Both the position numbers and the translations under genes were made by a program. Source: Rhodoblastus sp963804045 (GTDB lineage Bacteria; Pseudomonadota; Alphaproteobacteria; Rhizobiales; Beijerinckiaceae). From it: a DNA stretch of 64,000 nt. The DNA lies in assembly GCA_963804045.1 (NCBI GenBank), contig CAWDOR010000004.1, forward strand, positions 1 to 64,000, in the 5' to 3' direction. Below are positions 1 through 7,618 of this stretch, piece by piece. The notes under the pieces were generated by a model. It saw nothing but the letters and a program-made list of their open reading frames with translations, was not told the DNA's origin and did not search any database. Within the stretch, counting starts at the first letter, position 1. The number at the start of each line of letters is the position of its first letter.

Positions 1-154
1 CATCTCCCCCGGCTCCGAAGCCGGCAAAACCCTTCACAGAGTTTTTCGGAAAACGCGGCAGCGCCCGTTGCTCAGTGGCAACGTCGCCGTCGATGACCGG
101 CTTATAGGGCGCCTCTTTCGTCGGGGTCAAGCGCGATTTTTCGAAAAAACTCAT
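1..154 (-). CDS. Hypothetical protein, N-terminal part only
   Basis: The gene begins at ATG 152-154 on the minus strand and runs off the left edge. Only 51 residues are visible, beginning MSFFEKSRLTPTKE. They are rich in Lys, Pro and Gly and end in a Gly-rich stretch. No signal peptide, membrane segment or known domain can be seen. The Shine-Dalgarno match before the start is weak (GGGAA immediately upstream). An AT-rich tract with an FNR-like palindrome lies upstream. I do not recognise the family. Confidence 0.5.
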   Translation of the reverse strand, partial: MSFFEKSRLTPTKEAPYKPVIDGDVATEQRALPRFPKNSVKGFAGFGAGGD

Positions 155-200
155 TTCCCGGCCATTCGTTGGCGCGCGCCTGTGGATGAATGTTTTTAAT

Positions 201-214
201 TTGATTATTTTCAA
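201..214. promoter_or_regulatory. FNR/FixK-like palindrome TTGA-N6-TCAA
   Basis: A perfect TTGA-TTATTT-TCAA palindrome sits in the AT-rich 155-295 gap, 47 bp upstream of the partial gene that starts at 154. It matches the half-sites bound by CRP/FNR/FixK regulators. The region 21-22 bp downstream is GC-rich with no good -10 hexamer, so its function is uncertain. Nothing else is visible in this gap. Confidence 0.3.
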
Positions 215-295
215 TAACTTATTCGGCGACATAAAAAATTCGCAAACTCACCCAGAGGGCGCCGTCCGCCGCTTAAATCTTGTTTCAAAATGGGA

Positions 296-1266
296 TTATC
301 GGCTTTGCCGCGTCAATTCGGCGGCGATGTCGGCAAACAGGCCGCGCCAATCGTCGCCTTGGGCGCAACAGAACAGCCGCATGGTCGGATATAATACCAG
401 GGCGTGTCGGCGCGGACGATCATCCAGCGCCATTCCGGCATATGGCGTAGCGCCAGCCAGACCGGACGGCCGAACGCCCCGGCGAGATGGGCGATTGAGG
501 TGTCGCAGGTGACGATCAAATCCAACCGGGTCATCAATGCCGCCGTTTCGACAAAGGCGTCGGGACCGGCGTCGAGTTCGACTCCGAGGTTCAAAACCCG
601 ACACCGCAAGGGCGGCGGCAATTCTCCTGGCGGGGCGTCCTTTTGCAAGGAATAGAAATCGACGTTTTTCACGCCGCCCAGAACGGCCGGCGCGGCCGGC
701 GGGATGGAGCGGCGCGGATCGACACGGAGATCGAGATCGCCGCGCCAGCACAGGCCGACTTTTAGCGCCGGGCCGTCCAGCGCTTGGGCAAGGGTTTCGG
801 CGCGGAGATAGGGAATGGGCGCCGGAACCGTTTCAAGGCGCGTCCCAAAAACGCGCGGCAAGGAGGAGATCGGCAGGATCGCATCGAAATCTCCGGACAG
901 ATCGGTTTCGTCGCGCCAGGCGATCGCCGCGCCCGAGGAGGCCAACAGGCGGCGCAATTTCGACGGCCCGGCGAAAGTCACATGCGCCCCGGCCCGCGCC
1001 AGCAGCAACAGGGCGCGATTGAACAGGGCGGGGGGGGGCGTCGGGATTGCATCGCAGCGCGCGGCCATAAAAGCCAGCGCCCCCGCATCATGTCCGCGTT
1101 GCTGGAGAATATAGCCGCCAAGGCTGAGCGCTTCCGGGAAGTCGGGTTTCAGCCGCAGGGCGGCGTCAAGGGCGGCGATTCCGTCCTCCAGGCGGCCGGC
1201 CGCCTAGTCGGCGACGCCGATTTCGAACAGCCGCCGCACCGGGTCGGCGGTCGCCGTCGCCGTCAT
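296..1266 (-). pseudogene. Decayed paralogue of the TPR-glycosyltransferase at 15.5-17.1 kb
   Basis: The minus-strand translation tracks the intact protein at 15467-17098 almost throughout. Matching stretches include PDFPEALS, GALAF, DLSGDFDA, PAPIPYL, GLCWRG, VDPRRSIPP, LDLIVTCDTSIAHLAGA and GDDW. Three lesions are visible. A TAG stop lies at about 1204, 20 codons after ATG 1264-1266. A large internal deletion near 1020-1070 removes most of the TPR units and the start of the transferase domain. A length change near 396, where TATTA appears inserted, shifts the last 30 codons into another frame that ends at 296. A run of about ten G lies at the deletion scar. The original role was probably sugar transfer, as in the paralogue. 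The gene is not functional as written. Confidence 0.8.
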
Positions 1267-1282
1267 GGCCGCGTTCAATCTC

Positions 1283-2074
1283 TCAGCTTCCACCCAATTT
1301 CAAATTCTGGATGCTCATCAACAGGCTGGTGCTCATGCCCGTGCTCGCCGAACTGGTCGAATCGAACAGCGTTGCCGTTGATGAGGATGAACTCGACGAG
1401 TTCGAATTGTTGAGATCGTATTGCGCGGTAAAACGCTCCAGAAAATTCTGCACGTAGCTGGGTTTCTGAAAGTCCGAATAATTCAGCATGCTGTCGAGCT
1501 GTTGCGCCTGAAGATCGACGTTTTCAGCGGAGGTGTAGCTGGAAATGCCAAGCGTCGTCTGCACCACAGTGAGAAGATTCTTGTCGGCCAGAATCGAATA
1601 GCCGTCGGTGATGTTCGACGCGTTCTGCTGGAAATAGAGGGCGAGCTGAACGCCGGGATCGTTGTTGCCCTGATTGGTCTCCAGCGTTTGCATCACATAT
1701 TTGTTGACGACATCGGTTGTCGCCGAGGGCTGCTGGGTGGTCGAAGTCCCGTAAGTTGAAAAATTGAACGCTTTGACCAGGGCCGTGATGTTCGGGTTGT
1801 TGAGCTGATTGGCCAAGGCGGTCGAACTCGACGTCCCCTGCTCCAGCGCTTTCTGGATCAGGCTCTTGGCGTAGGTCATGTCGCTCAGACCAAAAGCGTT
1901 CATCACATAATTGAAGATGCGCGTATTGTTGACCAGTTGCGCCGGCGTCGTGATCGAGCCGATATTGGCCTGAAAATATTTGGTGGCCTGGGCCACGGTC
2001 GGATCGTCCGCCGTCATCTTCTGATAGCGGGCGAGATTGTTGGCGACCATCATGTAATCGGTGAAAGTGCTCAT
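1283..2074 (-). CDS. DUF1217-type flagellar protein
   Basis: A 263-residue protein. The start MSTFTDYMMVANNL was chosen over an upstream in-frame ATG because AGAGGCGGGG precedes it directly and a flagellar promoter element lies just upstream at 2111-2144. The N-terminal 150 residues (KYFQANIGSITTPAQLV, then FNYVMNAFGL) fit the DUF1217 family, which in rhizobia is found in flagellar clusters. The C-terminal tail is Ser-rich. There is no signal peptide, as usual for proteins exported through the flagellar apparatus. The precise role is unknown. It may be a secreted rod or hook accessory protein; that is inference from the family and location. Confidence 0.75.
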   Translation of the reverse strand: MSTFTDYMMVANNLARYQKMTADDPTVAQATKYFQANIGSITTPAQLVNNTRIFNYVMNAFGLSDMTYAKSLIQKALEQGTSSSTALANQLNNPNITALVKAFNFSTYGTSTTQQPSATTDVVNKYVMQTLETNQGNNDPGVQLALYFQQNASNITDGYSILADKNLLTVVQTTLGISSYTSAENVDLQAQQLDSMLNYSDFQKPSYVQNFLERFTAQYDLNNSNSSSSSSSTATLFDSTSSASTGMSTSLLMSIQNLKLGGS

Positions 2075-2110
2075 CCCCGCCTCTTCAAGGACCGATGCGA
2101 CGGGGGCAAG

Positions 2111-2144
2111 CCTAGACGCGCGAACTTGCGCGAAACTGGCGCCT
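2111..2144 (-). promoter_or_regulatory. Flagellar promoter element (candidate FtcR box) for the DUF1217 gene
   Basis: Reading minus: CGCCAG-TTTCGC-GCAAG-TTCGCGCGT-CTAG. CAG and GCAAG are separated by exactly six bases, as at the other sites in this window. It ends about 40 bp before the DUF1217 start and overlaps the 3' end of the small gene at 2143-2379. Confidence 0.6.
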
Positions 2145-2379
2145 ATAGACCGGCGAATTCGCCCTCCCGCGATGTCCGGCAATCGATCAGCCGCAAGCGC
2201 GGGGCTGGCGTCTCGCCCAGGGTCCGCGTCTCCCCCAACGCCTGCGCCGCGACAATGGCGTGCAGGTCGCGCAGACATAGAGCGACCAAATCGGCGACGC
2301 GCGGATCGCAGCGGTAGGTTTTCGGCGCATTGCGCAAAGCCCGGTGAATGGCTTCCAGGCGATGTATGATCTGTTCCAT
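2143..2379 (-). CDS. Small hypothetical protein
   Basis: A 78-residue ORF starting MEQIIHRLEAIHRALRN, with GGAAG about eight bases before the ATG. The N-terminal 50 residues are predicted helical (ALCLRDLHAIVAAQALGE) and the tail is polar. There is no signal peptide or membrane segment. It lies between two flagellar-locus genes on the same strand, and its 3' end overlaps the promoter element of the next gene. A short helical protein here could be a chaperone or assembly factor, but I recognise no family. A longer overlapping frame in the same place has atypical composition and was rejected. Confidence 0.5.
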   Translation of the reverse strand: MEQIIHRLEAIHRALRNAPKTYRCDPRVADLVALCLRDLHAIVAAQALGETRTLGETPAPRLRLIDCRTSREGEFAGL

Positions 2380-2472
2380 CCCAGCTTCCGTCTCGAAGGA
2401 ACGGAAGCATCGGCGCCGCGGGTTAATATCGGCTCAATAGATCGTTGAAAATATCGTGAAAAATCCGCGGCA

Positions 2473-2793
2473 TTATACCGCGCGATGGCTGGGCGGATAG
2501 GGTGACGCGGCGCGGGCCGGATTGCGCTGGTCGAGCTTGGCGGCGAGCGTTTCAGCGAAAGCCGCGGCTATGCCCGCCGAGCGCGGCGCCGGCGCCTCCG
2601 CCATCGGCGCGGGCGCCGGGGCAGGCTTCGGCGCGGCGGCGATCGGCGCGCTCACGCCGTCCTGCAGAATGGCGCAAAGCTCGTCGATGGAGCGGTCGAG
2701 CGCCATCAAGGCCCGATATTCCGGAACTTGCATCAAACGCTGGCGCATTTCTTCGCGCAAGGCGCGCATGAACTCGAGAACATCGTGCGGCAT
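2473..2793 (-). CDS. Hypothetical protein with helical N-terminus and Ala/Pro-rich linker
   Basis: A 106-residue protein. GGGAGG lies eight bases before the ATG, a good ribosome binding site. Residues 1-48 (MPHDVLEFMRALREEMRQRL, then DRSIDELCAIL) look like two amphipathic helices. Residues 50-70 are an Ala/Pro linker (APKPAPAPAPMAEAP), followed by a short helix. No known domain. It is transcribed away from the small flagellar-locus gene at 2958. A degenerate version of the flagellar element (CAG-N6-GACGA) lies upstream, so coregulation is possible but unproven. Confidence 0.6.
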   Translation of the reverse strand: MPHDVLEFMRALREEMRQRLMQVPEYRALMALDRSIDELCAILQDGVSAPIAAAPKPAPAPAPMAEAPAPRSAGIAAAFAETLAAKLDQRNPARAASPYPPSHRAV

Positions 2794-2840
2794 CGAATCA
2801 CCCTCCCTGTCATCGGGCCAGCTTTCGTCGCGGGACTGGC

Positions 2841-2882
2841 GCGAAGCTTTCGCCTTCGCTCCGCGCGCAACGAAAGCTTCGC
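2841..2882. repeat. 12-bp inverted repeat in a divergent intergenic region
   Basis: GCGAAGCTTTCG at 2841-2852 is repeated inverted as CGAAAGCTTCGC at 2871-2882, with an 18-base spacer. It sits between the minus-strand gene starting at 2793 and the plus-strand gene starting at 2958. Position and symmetry fit an operator or an RNA hairpin in a 5' leader. No T-run follows, so it is not an obvious terminator. Confidence 0.5.
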
Positions 2883-2957
2883 AAAAGGAAGCTGCTGTTC
2901 AATGGCTTCAAGTCAGCATGTTCACCCCGTTCGCAGCCCGCAAGGACCGCCCGCGCC

Positions 2958-3284
2958 ATGTTCCCCACGAGTTTTTCGACGCCGGACGAAATTTCCGCCA
3001 TTGCGGAAAGCCCCGCAATTTTGCGCCTGCGCATGCTGGAAATGAAATTCGCGGCGGCCGGCCCGCTGCCGGACGCGGCGCGCCAATCGGCCTATGATCT
3101 GATCGGCGCGCTAAAACGCTCGATCGCCGAGAAGCCGTCCTTGAGCTTCGCCGATGTGGTCGCCAAGCTGAAGACCTGCGACGAGGAGGCCCGCGACGGC
3201 ATTGGCGAGAAAATGAACACGCTTCAGCTCGACATGATGCGCAGCGCCATCGCCGATCTGCGCCGCATGCCGCCCGCCGCCTGA
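2958..3284 (+). CDS. Hypothetical helical protein next to the PilZ gene
   Basis: A 108-residue protein that looks all-helical (ILRLRMLEMKFAAAG, YDLIGALKRSIAEK, FADVVAKLKTCDEEAR, KMNTLQLDMMRSAIADL). AAGGA lies about a dozen bases before the ATG. There is no signal peptide, membrane segment or recognised domain. It ends 13 bp before the PilZ gene at 3298 on the same strand, so the two are probably cotranscribed. The pairing suggests a link to c-di-GMP-dependent motility control, but that is inference from position alone. Confidence 0.6.
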   Translation: MFPTSFSTPDEISAIAESPAILRLRMLEMKFAAAGPLPDAARQSAYDLIGALKRSIAEKPSLSFADVVAKLKTCDEEARDGIGEKMNTLQLDMMRSAIADLRRMPPAA

Positions 3285-3297
3285 GGGCTCGAAAGCC

Positions 3298-3741
3298 ATG
3301 CCGCCCCGCGACTTCAACGCCTTGCGCCTTCCGGCCGGCGGACGCGCCTCGATTTTCGATTTGTTCCGCCGCCCGCCGCGCGGCGAGGTCACTTATAGCG
3401 TCGCGCCCATATTCCAGGCGGCGATCGACCGGCGGACGGCGCCGCGCCGGCGCACGCGGCTGCGCTCGGGAAAAATCCTCGATCGCGGCAATCGCTTCCT
3501 GGTCGAGGCGGCGATCATCGACCGCTCGTCCGGGGGGCTGAGACTGCGGCTGGCGCGCAATTGCGACCTGCCGGAAAATTTTCATCTGTTCGACGACGAA
3601 AGCGAGACAATCTACGCCGCGCGCCAAATCTGGCGCCGGCAGGCGATGATCGGCGCGCGGCTGCGGCCCGGCGGCCCGGTCCCCGCGACGCGCCGGCAGA
3701 TCATCGAATTGCGCGGAAAATTCTACGCCATCGCCGACTGA
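3298..3741 (+). CDS. PilZ-domain protein (putative c-di-GMP receptor)
   Basis: A 147-residue cytoplasmic protein. An Arg-rich RRRTR segment near residue 50 and a DRSSGG motif near residue 78 supply the RxxxR and D/NxSxxG signatures of PilZ domains that bind c-di-GMP, so ligand binding is plausible. The rest of the domain (FLVEAAIIDR, LRLRLARNC, QAMIGARLRPGG) fits the expected beta-barrel. There is no partner domain, so it probably acts as a small adaptor. It follows the helical protein at 2958 by 13 bp and lies beside ftcR and the flagellar locus, which suggests a role in motility or surface switching. A GAGGG ribosome binding site precedes the start. Confidence 0.8.
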   Translation: MPPRDFNALRLPAGGRASIFDLFRRPPRGEVTYSVAPIFQAAIDRRTAPRRRTRLRSGKILDRGNRFLVEAAIIDRSSGGLRLRLARNCDLPENFHLFDDESETIYAARQIWRRQAMIGARLRPGGPVPATRRQIIELRGKFYAIAD

Positions 3742-3790
3742 CGCTCGCCGCCCCCGACCCAGGCAACGCCGGCGGGATCGGCAAAAGCAA

Positions 3791-3821
3791 AGGCCTTCCG
3801 AATCGAGGGTTCGGAAGGCCT
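3791..3821. terminator. Bidirectional hairpin terminator between the PilZ gene and ftcR
   Basis: A perfect 12-bp stem AGGCCTTCCGAA / TTCGGAAGGCCT with a 7-base loop. On the minus strand it is followed by TTTGCTTTT, so it fits a Rho-independent terminator for ftcR. It also lies 50 bp after the convergent PilZ gene. Confidence 0.8.
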
Positions 3822-3858
3822 GTGGGAACGCGGGGCGTCCGTGGAAGCGGTCTGCGGC

Positions 3859-4530
3859 TCAGTTGAGCGTCAGGCAATAGCCGAGATAGCGCTTGGAATC
3901 GATGGGATCGTAGCCGAGACGGTGGCGCAGCTTCTTGCGCAATTTGCTGATGTGGCTTTCCACCACATCCTCCTCGACCTCTTCGTCGAACAGGCCGTAA
4001 ATCGCGTTGAAGATCTGCGATTTGGTGACGCGCTTGGACTGGTTCTGCACCAAATATTCGAGAATGCGGCGCTCGCGGCGCGGCAGCGGCAGGGCGGCCC
4101 CGCCGACTTCGGGATCGCGGCCGTCGAAATAGACGCGCATCTCGCCGACGATCTTATATTCGGGGTTGGTCTCCTTGCGGCGGCGGATGGCGCCGACGCG
4201 CGCCATGATCTCGCGCACATGGACGGGTTTGCGCACCACATCGTCCATGCCGGCGGCGAAAAGCTCCAGCGTCTGTTCGAGCGAGGGAGAATCGTTGAGC
4301 GCGATGACCGGGGCGACGCAGCGCTCGCGGATCAGGCGGGGCAAGGATTCGCGGTTGACGCAGTCGCCGATCAGAAAGGCCTCCACGGCCTGGAGATCAG
4401 GCTTGCCGGCCCCCGACACCCATTCCTCGAATTCGTCCGGGCGCAAGCCCGTGGAGGCGACGCCCTCCCGGTCGAAACTGGTGGCGTAGCCGGTTTTCAC
4501 GATATCGCGCTCATCCACAATGACGAACAT
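3859..4530 (-). CDS. ftcR: Flagellar transcriptional regulator FtcR (Rem-type, OmpR family)
   Basis: A 223-residue response regulator. The N-terminal half matches Brucella FtcR and Sinorhizobium Rem as I recall them: REGVASTG, AFLIG and the signature DDVVRKPVHVREIMARV. Residues from about 125 form the OmpR-type winged helix (LPRRERRILEYLVQNQ, then VVESHISKLRKKLRHRLG). The receiver is atypical: acidic residues D6 and E7, candidate acceptor D56 and K101 are present, but Asn replaces the usual Thr/Ser in IALND. The family activates flagellar operons, and FtcR is reported to bind upstream of fliF in Brucella. A CtrA site lies upstream and a strong hairpin follows the gene. It is the best candidate to read the repeated flagellar element in this window. 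Confidence 0.9.
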   Translation of the reverse strand: MFVIVDERDIVKTGYATSFDREGVASTGLRPDEFEEWVSGAGKPDLQAVEAFLIGDCVNRESLPRLIRERCVAPVIALNDSPSLEQTLELFAAGMDDVVRKPVHVREIMARVGAIRRRKETNPEYKIVGEMRVYFDGRDPEVGGAALPLPRRERRILEYLVQNQSKRVTKSQIFNAIYGLFDEEVEEDVVESHISKLRKKLRHRLGYDPIDSKRYLGYCLTLN

Positions 4531-4587
4531 GTCATCCCCCGTTCCGAAAATTCATTTCCGATTTGCGCGACCCGCGCCGAACACACG

Positions 4588-4598
4588 CACAAGTTGTG
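4588..4598. promoter_or_regulatory. Palindrome CACAA-G-TTGTG upstream of ftcR
   Basis: An 11-bp perfect palindrome, extended by a looser cacac/gtgtg pairing from 4582 to 4600. It lies 58-68 bp upstream of the ftcR start and just downstream of the CtrA site with respect to ftcR transcription. It could be an operator; no regulator is assigned. Confidence 0.35.
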
Positions 4599-4607
4599 TG
4601 AATATGG

Positions 4608-4622
4608 TTAATGAACAGTTAA
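4608..4622. promoter_or_regulatory. CtrA binding site upstream of ftcR
   Basis: TTAA-TGAACAG-TTAA is a perfect match to the CtrA consensus TTAA-N7-TTAA. It lies 78-92 bp upstream of the ftcR ATG, a normal position for a CtrA-controlled promoter. A weak TTGACA (4679-4684) in the same gap points toward the plus-strand gene at 4747. Confidence 0.7.
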
Positions 4623-4746
4623 GGTTGAGAAAGCTGTGCCGAAAATGAGCAAGCTAGAACCGGTCTCTTATGTTTTCGTTGACAAATTTCCGCGCATTCT
4701 CTTCACCGGTTGTTAGGCGCACAGGCGCCGTGCGTAACCCTGAGTT

Positions 4747-5172
4747 GTGTTCAATGCGTTCCCGTCCCGGCGTTTTCGTCCGCCCACGCGCTTTTTCCGA
4801 GGAATTCTCGCGGAACTTGACGATGGCGGCTCCGAGGCTTTGTCGCTCAGCGCGCTGGCGGGGGCGGAAAGGCTCTGGCCACGCGCCGCCCCGCCTCCGC
4901 GCGGCGACATTTATCGCGACGGCCCGATCGAGCTTTTTTACGCCGAACATCAGGACGCCGCGCCGCCGCCCGCCCCCGCCAAACTGGATTTCGAGTCGAT
5001 CGCGGCGGAAATTGGCCGCGCCGACCCGGCGCAATTGCGTCGGCTCCGCCGCCATTGCGCGCTGCTGTCGCACCCCGACCGCGCCGCTCCCGAGGCGCGC
5101 TCCGAAGCGGAAGCATTTTTGGCCCGCGTCAACGCCGCCATAGACAGCGCCATCGCGCGGAAATCCCTTTAG
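4747..5172 (+). CDS. J-domain-like hypothetical protein
   Basis: A 141-residue ORF from a GTG start. The C-terminal 60 residues (IAAEIGRADPAQLRRLRRHC, ALLSHPDRAAPEARSE, FLARVNAAIDSAI) resemble a divergent DnaJ J-domain with an HPD motif between two helices. The N-terminal 70 residues are Pro/Arg-rich and unassigned. No DnaJ zinc fingers or substrate-binding part follow. It lies between ftcR, which is divergent, and katG. The start is uncertain because no clear ribosome binding site is present. A J-protein would stimulate Hsp70; the partner and role here are unknown. Confidence 0.6.
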   Translation: MFNAFPSRRFRPPTRFFRGILAELDDGGSEALSLSALAGAERLWPRAAPPPRGDIYRDGPIELFYAEHQDAAPPPAPAKLDFESIAAEIGRADPAQLRRLRRHCALLSHPDRAAPEARSEAEAFLARVNAAIDSAIARKSL

Positions 5173-5443
5173 CGCCCTGAGTTCAGCTGCACGACCGCCA
5201 TTTGCCAAGTAATCGTTTTTTTCGATTATTAATAGATTGTTTTTAAGTTTTTAAAAATATGTCGGCGGGTGTAATCATGAACCCGTTCACGGTTGCCGAC
5301 ACAGATCGATGCGCGGTTGGAACCAGACCGCACCGCCGCCGTTGGCGTGAAACACAGGCGCGAGACGTCGACCCCGAGACGCCTGTCATTTGCCTGGAGC
5401 CAACGAAGCTCCAGGCGGAATGTCGATAGAATGGGAGAGCAAA
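5173..5443 (+). promoter_or_regulatory. katG promoter and leader region
   Basis: This 271-bp gap starts with an unusually AT-rich tract (5205-5262), including TAATCG-T7-CGATTA, where the promoter probably lies. The leader holds two potential hairpins: ACAGGCG 5354-5360 with CGCCTGT 5380-5386, and CCTGGAGC 5393-5400 with GCTCCAGG 5408-5415, the latter ending 28 bases before the katG ATG. An OxyR site is expected from the gene family, but I could not identify one with confidence. Confidence 0.45.
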
Positions 5444-7612
5444 ATGACCACCGACAGCAAATGCCCATTTTCGGGCGCGGGCAAGGGTCCCGGCAACACG
5501 GACTGGTGGCCGAACCAGTTGAACCTTCAAGCGTTGCATCAGCATTCGCCGCTTTCCAACCCCATGGGCGCGCAATTTGACTACCCCAAGGAATTCGACA
5601 GCCTCGATATCGACGCCGTGGTCAAGGACCTCCATGCCCTGATGACCAACTCCCAGGACTGGTGGCCGGCCGATTTCGGCCATTATGGCGGCTTGTTCAT
5701 CCGCATGGCCTGGCACAGCGCCGGCACCTATCGCATCGCCGACGGCCGCGGCGGCGCCGGCGAGGGACAGCAGCGCTTCGCGCCGCTCAACAGCTGGCCG
5801 GACAATGTCAATCTCGACAAGGCGCGCCGCCTGCTCTGGCCGATCAAACGGAAATATGGCCGCAAAATCTCCTGGGCCGATCTGATGATCCTCGCCGGCA
5901 ATGTCGCCCTGGAGTCGATGGGTTTTAAAACCTTCGGCTTCGCCGGCGGCCGCGCCGACGCCTGGGAGCCCGACCAGTCCAGCTATTGGGGGCCCGAGCG
6001 CAAATGGCTCAGCGACGAGCGCTATAGCGGCGACCGCGAGTTGGAAAATCCGCTTGGCGCCGTGCAAATGGGCCTGATCTATGTGAATCCGGAAGGACCG
6101 AACGGCAATCCCGATCCGGTGGCGGCGGCGCGCGACATTCGCGAAACTTTTGCGCGCATGGCGATGGACGATGAGGAGACTGTCGCCCTGATCGCCGGCG
6201 GCCATACATTCGGCAAGACCCATGGCGCCGGCGACGCCACTCTGGTCGGGCCGGAGCCGGAGGCGGCGCCGATCGAGGCGCAGGGCTTGGGCTGGGAAAG
6301 CGCCTATGGAAGCGGCAAAGGCCGCGACGCCATCACCAGCGGCCTGGAGGTCACCTGGACCTCGACGCCGACCAAATGGAGCGGCAATTTCTTCTGGAAC
6401 CTGTTCGGCTACGACTGGGAGCTGACGAAAAGCCCCGCCGGGGCGCATCAATGGCGGCCGAAAAACGGCGCTGGCGCCGATACGATTCCCGATGCGCACG
6501 ACCCGTCGAAGCGTCATGCGCCGGCCATGCTGACCACCGACCTGGCGCTGCGCTTCGATCCCGCCTATGAGAAAATCTCGCGGCGCTTTTTCGAGCATCC
6601 CGATCAATTCGCCGACGCCTTCGCCCGCGCCTGGTTCAAGCTAACTCATCGCGACATGGGGCCGCGCGCGCGCTATCGCGGCCCGCTCGCGCCGAAGGAA
6701 GAGTTGATCTGGCAGGACCCGATCCCGGCCGTCGATCATCCGCTGATCGACGCGAGCGATATCGTGGCGCTGAAAGCGAAGGTCTTGGCTTCCGGTCTTT
6801 CGGTGGCGGAACTGGTCTCTGCCGCCTGGGCCTCGGCCTCGACTTTTCGGGGCTCCGACAAGCGCGGCGGCGCCAATGGCGCGCGCGTCCGGCTGGCGCC
6901 TCAGAAGGACTGGGAGGTCAACGATCCCGCGCATCTGGCCAAAGTGCTGGATGAACTGGAAGCGATCCGCGCGGCGTTCAACGGCTCGGCCTCCGGTGGG
7001 AAAAAAGTCTCGCTGGCCGATCTGATTGTGCTCGCCGGCGGCGCGGCGATCGAAAAGGCCGCCGGCGGCGCGGTCGAAATTCCGTTCGCGCCGGGCCGCA
7101 TGGACGCCGCGCAGGCGCAGACCGACGTCGTCTCCTTCGCGCCGCTGGAGCCGCGCGCCGACGGCTTCCGCAATTTTTTGCGCGATAAGCCGCATGGGGC
7201 CGCCGAGGCGCTGCTGGTCGATCGCGCCAGCCTGCTGACGCTGACGGCGCCGGAAATGACGGTTCTGGTCGGCGGCTTGCGCGTGCTCGGCGCCAATGCC
7301 GGCGGATCGCCGCATGGCGTCTTGACCAGCCGGCCTGGAATTTTGACGAATGATTTCTTCGTCAACCTGCTCGACATGGCGACCGAATGGCGGCCAGCCG
7401 CCGGAGCGGAAGGCGTCTATGAGGGCGTCGATCGCGGGAACGGCCAGGTCAAATGGACCGCGACCCGCGTCGATCTGATCTTCGGCTCGCATGCGCAATT
7501 GCGCGCGCTCGCCGAAGTTTACGCCAGCGAGGACGGCGAAGCGAAGTTCCTGGCCGATTTCGTCGCCGCCTGGACCAAGGTGATGAACGCCGACCGGTTC
7601 GACCTCGGTTGA
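5444..7612 (+). CDS. katG: Catalase-peroxidase KatG
   Basis: A 722-residue bifunctional heme catalase-peroxidase that removes hydrogen peroxide. The start MTTDSKCPFS was chosen because GGGAGAG lies six bases upstream. The distal site is R87, W90 and H91 in IRMAWHSAGTYR. The Trp-Tyr-Met crosslink partners are W90, Y213 (LIYVNPEGP) and M239 (FARMAMDD). The proximal heme ligand is H254 in AGGHTFGKTHG. Both the active N-terminal and the heme-free C-terminal halves are complete. There is no signal peptide, so it is cytoplasmic. The gene stands alone between the J-like gene and the flagellar operon. A GC-rich hairpin follows within the end of the convergent neighbour. Confidence 0.97.
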   Translation: MTTDSKCPFSGAGKGPGNTDWWPNQLNLQALHQHSPLSNPMGAQFDYPKEFDSLDIDAVVKDLHALMTNSQDWWPADFGHYGGLFIRMAWHSAGTYRIADGRGGAGEGQQRFAPLNSWPDNVNLDKARRLLWPIKRKYGRKISWADLMILAGNVALESMGFKTFGFAGGRADAWEPDQSSYWGPERKWLSDERYSGDRELENPLGAVQMGLIYVNPEGPNGNPDPVAAARDIRETFARMAMDDEETVALIAGGHTFGKTHGAGDATLVGPEPEAAPIEAQGLGWESAYGSGKGRDAITSGLEVTWTSTPTKWSGNFFWNLFGYDWELTKSPAGAHQWRPKNGAGADTIPDAHDPSKRHAPAMLTTDLALRFDPAYEKISRRFFEHPDQFADAFARAWFKLTHRDMGPRARYRGPLAPKEELIWQDPIPAVDHPLIDASDIVALKAKVLASGLSVAELVSAAWASASTFRGSDKRGGANGARVRLAPQKDWEVNDPAHLAKVLDELEAIRAAFNGSASGGKKVSLADLIVLAGGAAIEKAAGGAVEIPFAPGRMDAAQAQTDVVSFAPLEPRADGFRNFLRDKPHGAAEALLVDRASLLTLTAPEMTVLVGGLRVLGANAGGSPHGVLTSRPGILTNDFFVNLLDMATEWRPAAGAEGVYEGVDRGNGQVKWTATRVDLIFGSHAQLRALAEVYASEDGEAKFLADFVAAWTKVMNADRFDLG

Positions 7613-7618
7613 TCGAGA

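Noticed and set aside
1283..2410. A 375-residue version of the DUF1217 protein
   Set aside because: The first 112 residues are low-quality Arg/Ser/Pro sequence overlapping a better small ORF. The good ribosome binding site and promoter element support the start at 2074.
4550..4575. A flagellar element upstream of ftcR itself
   Set aside because: GCGCAAAT is present, but there is no CAG at the fixed spacing and the rest differs. Autoregulation cannot be claimed.
5277..5432. A possible 51-codon upstream ORF in the katG leader
   Set aside because: No convincing ribosome binding site, Arg-rich atypical composition, and the region is better explained as a structured leader.
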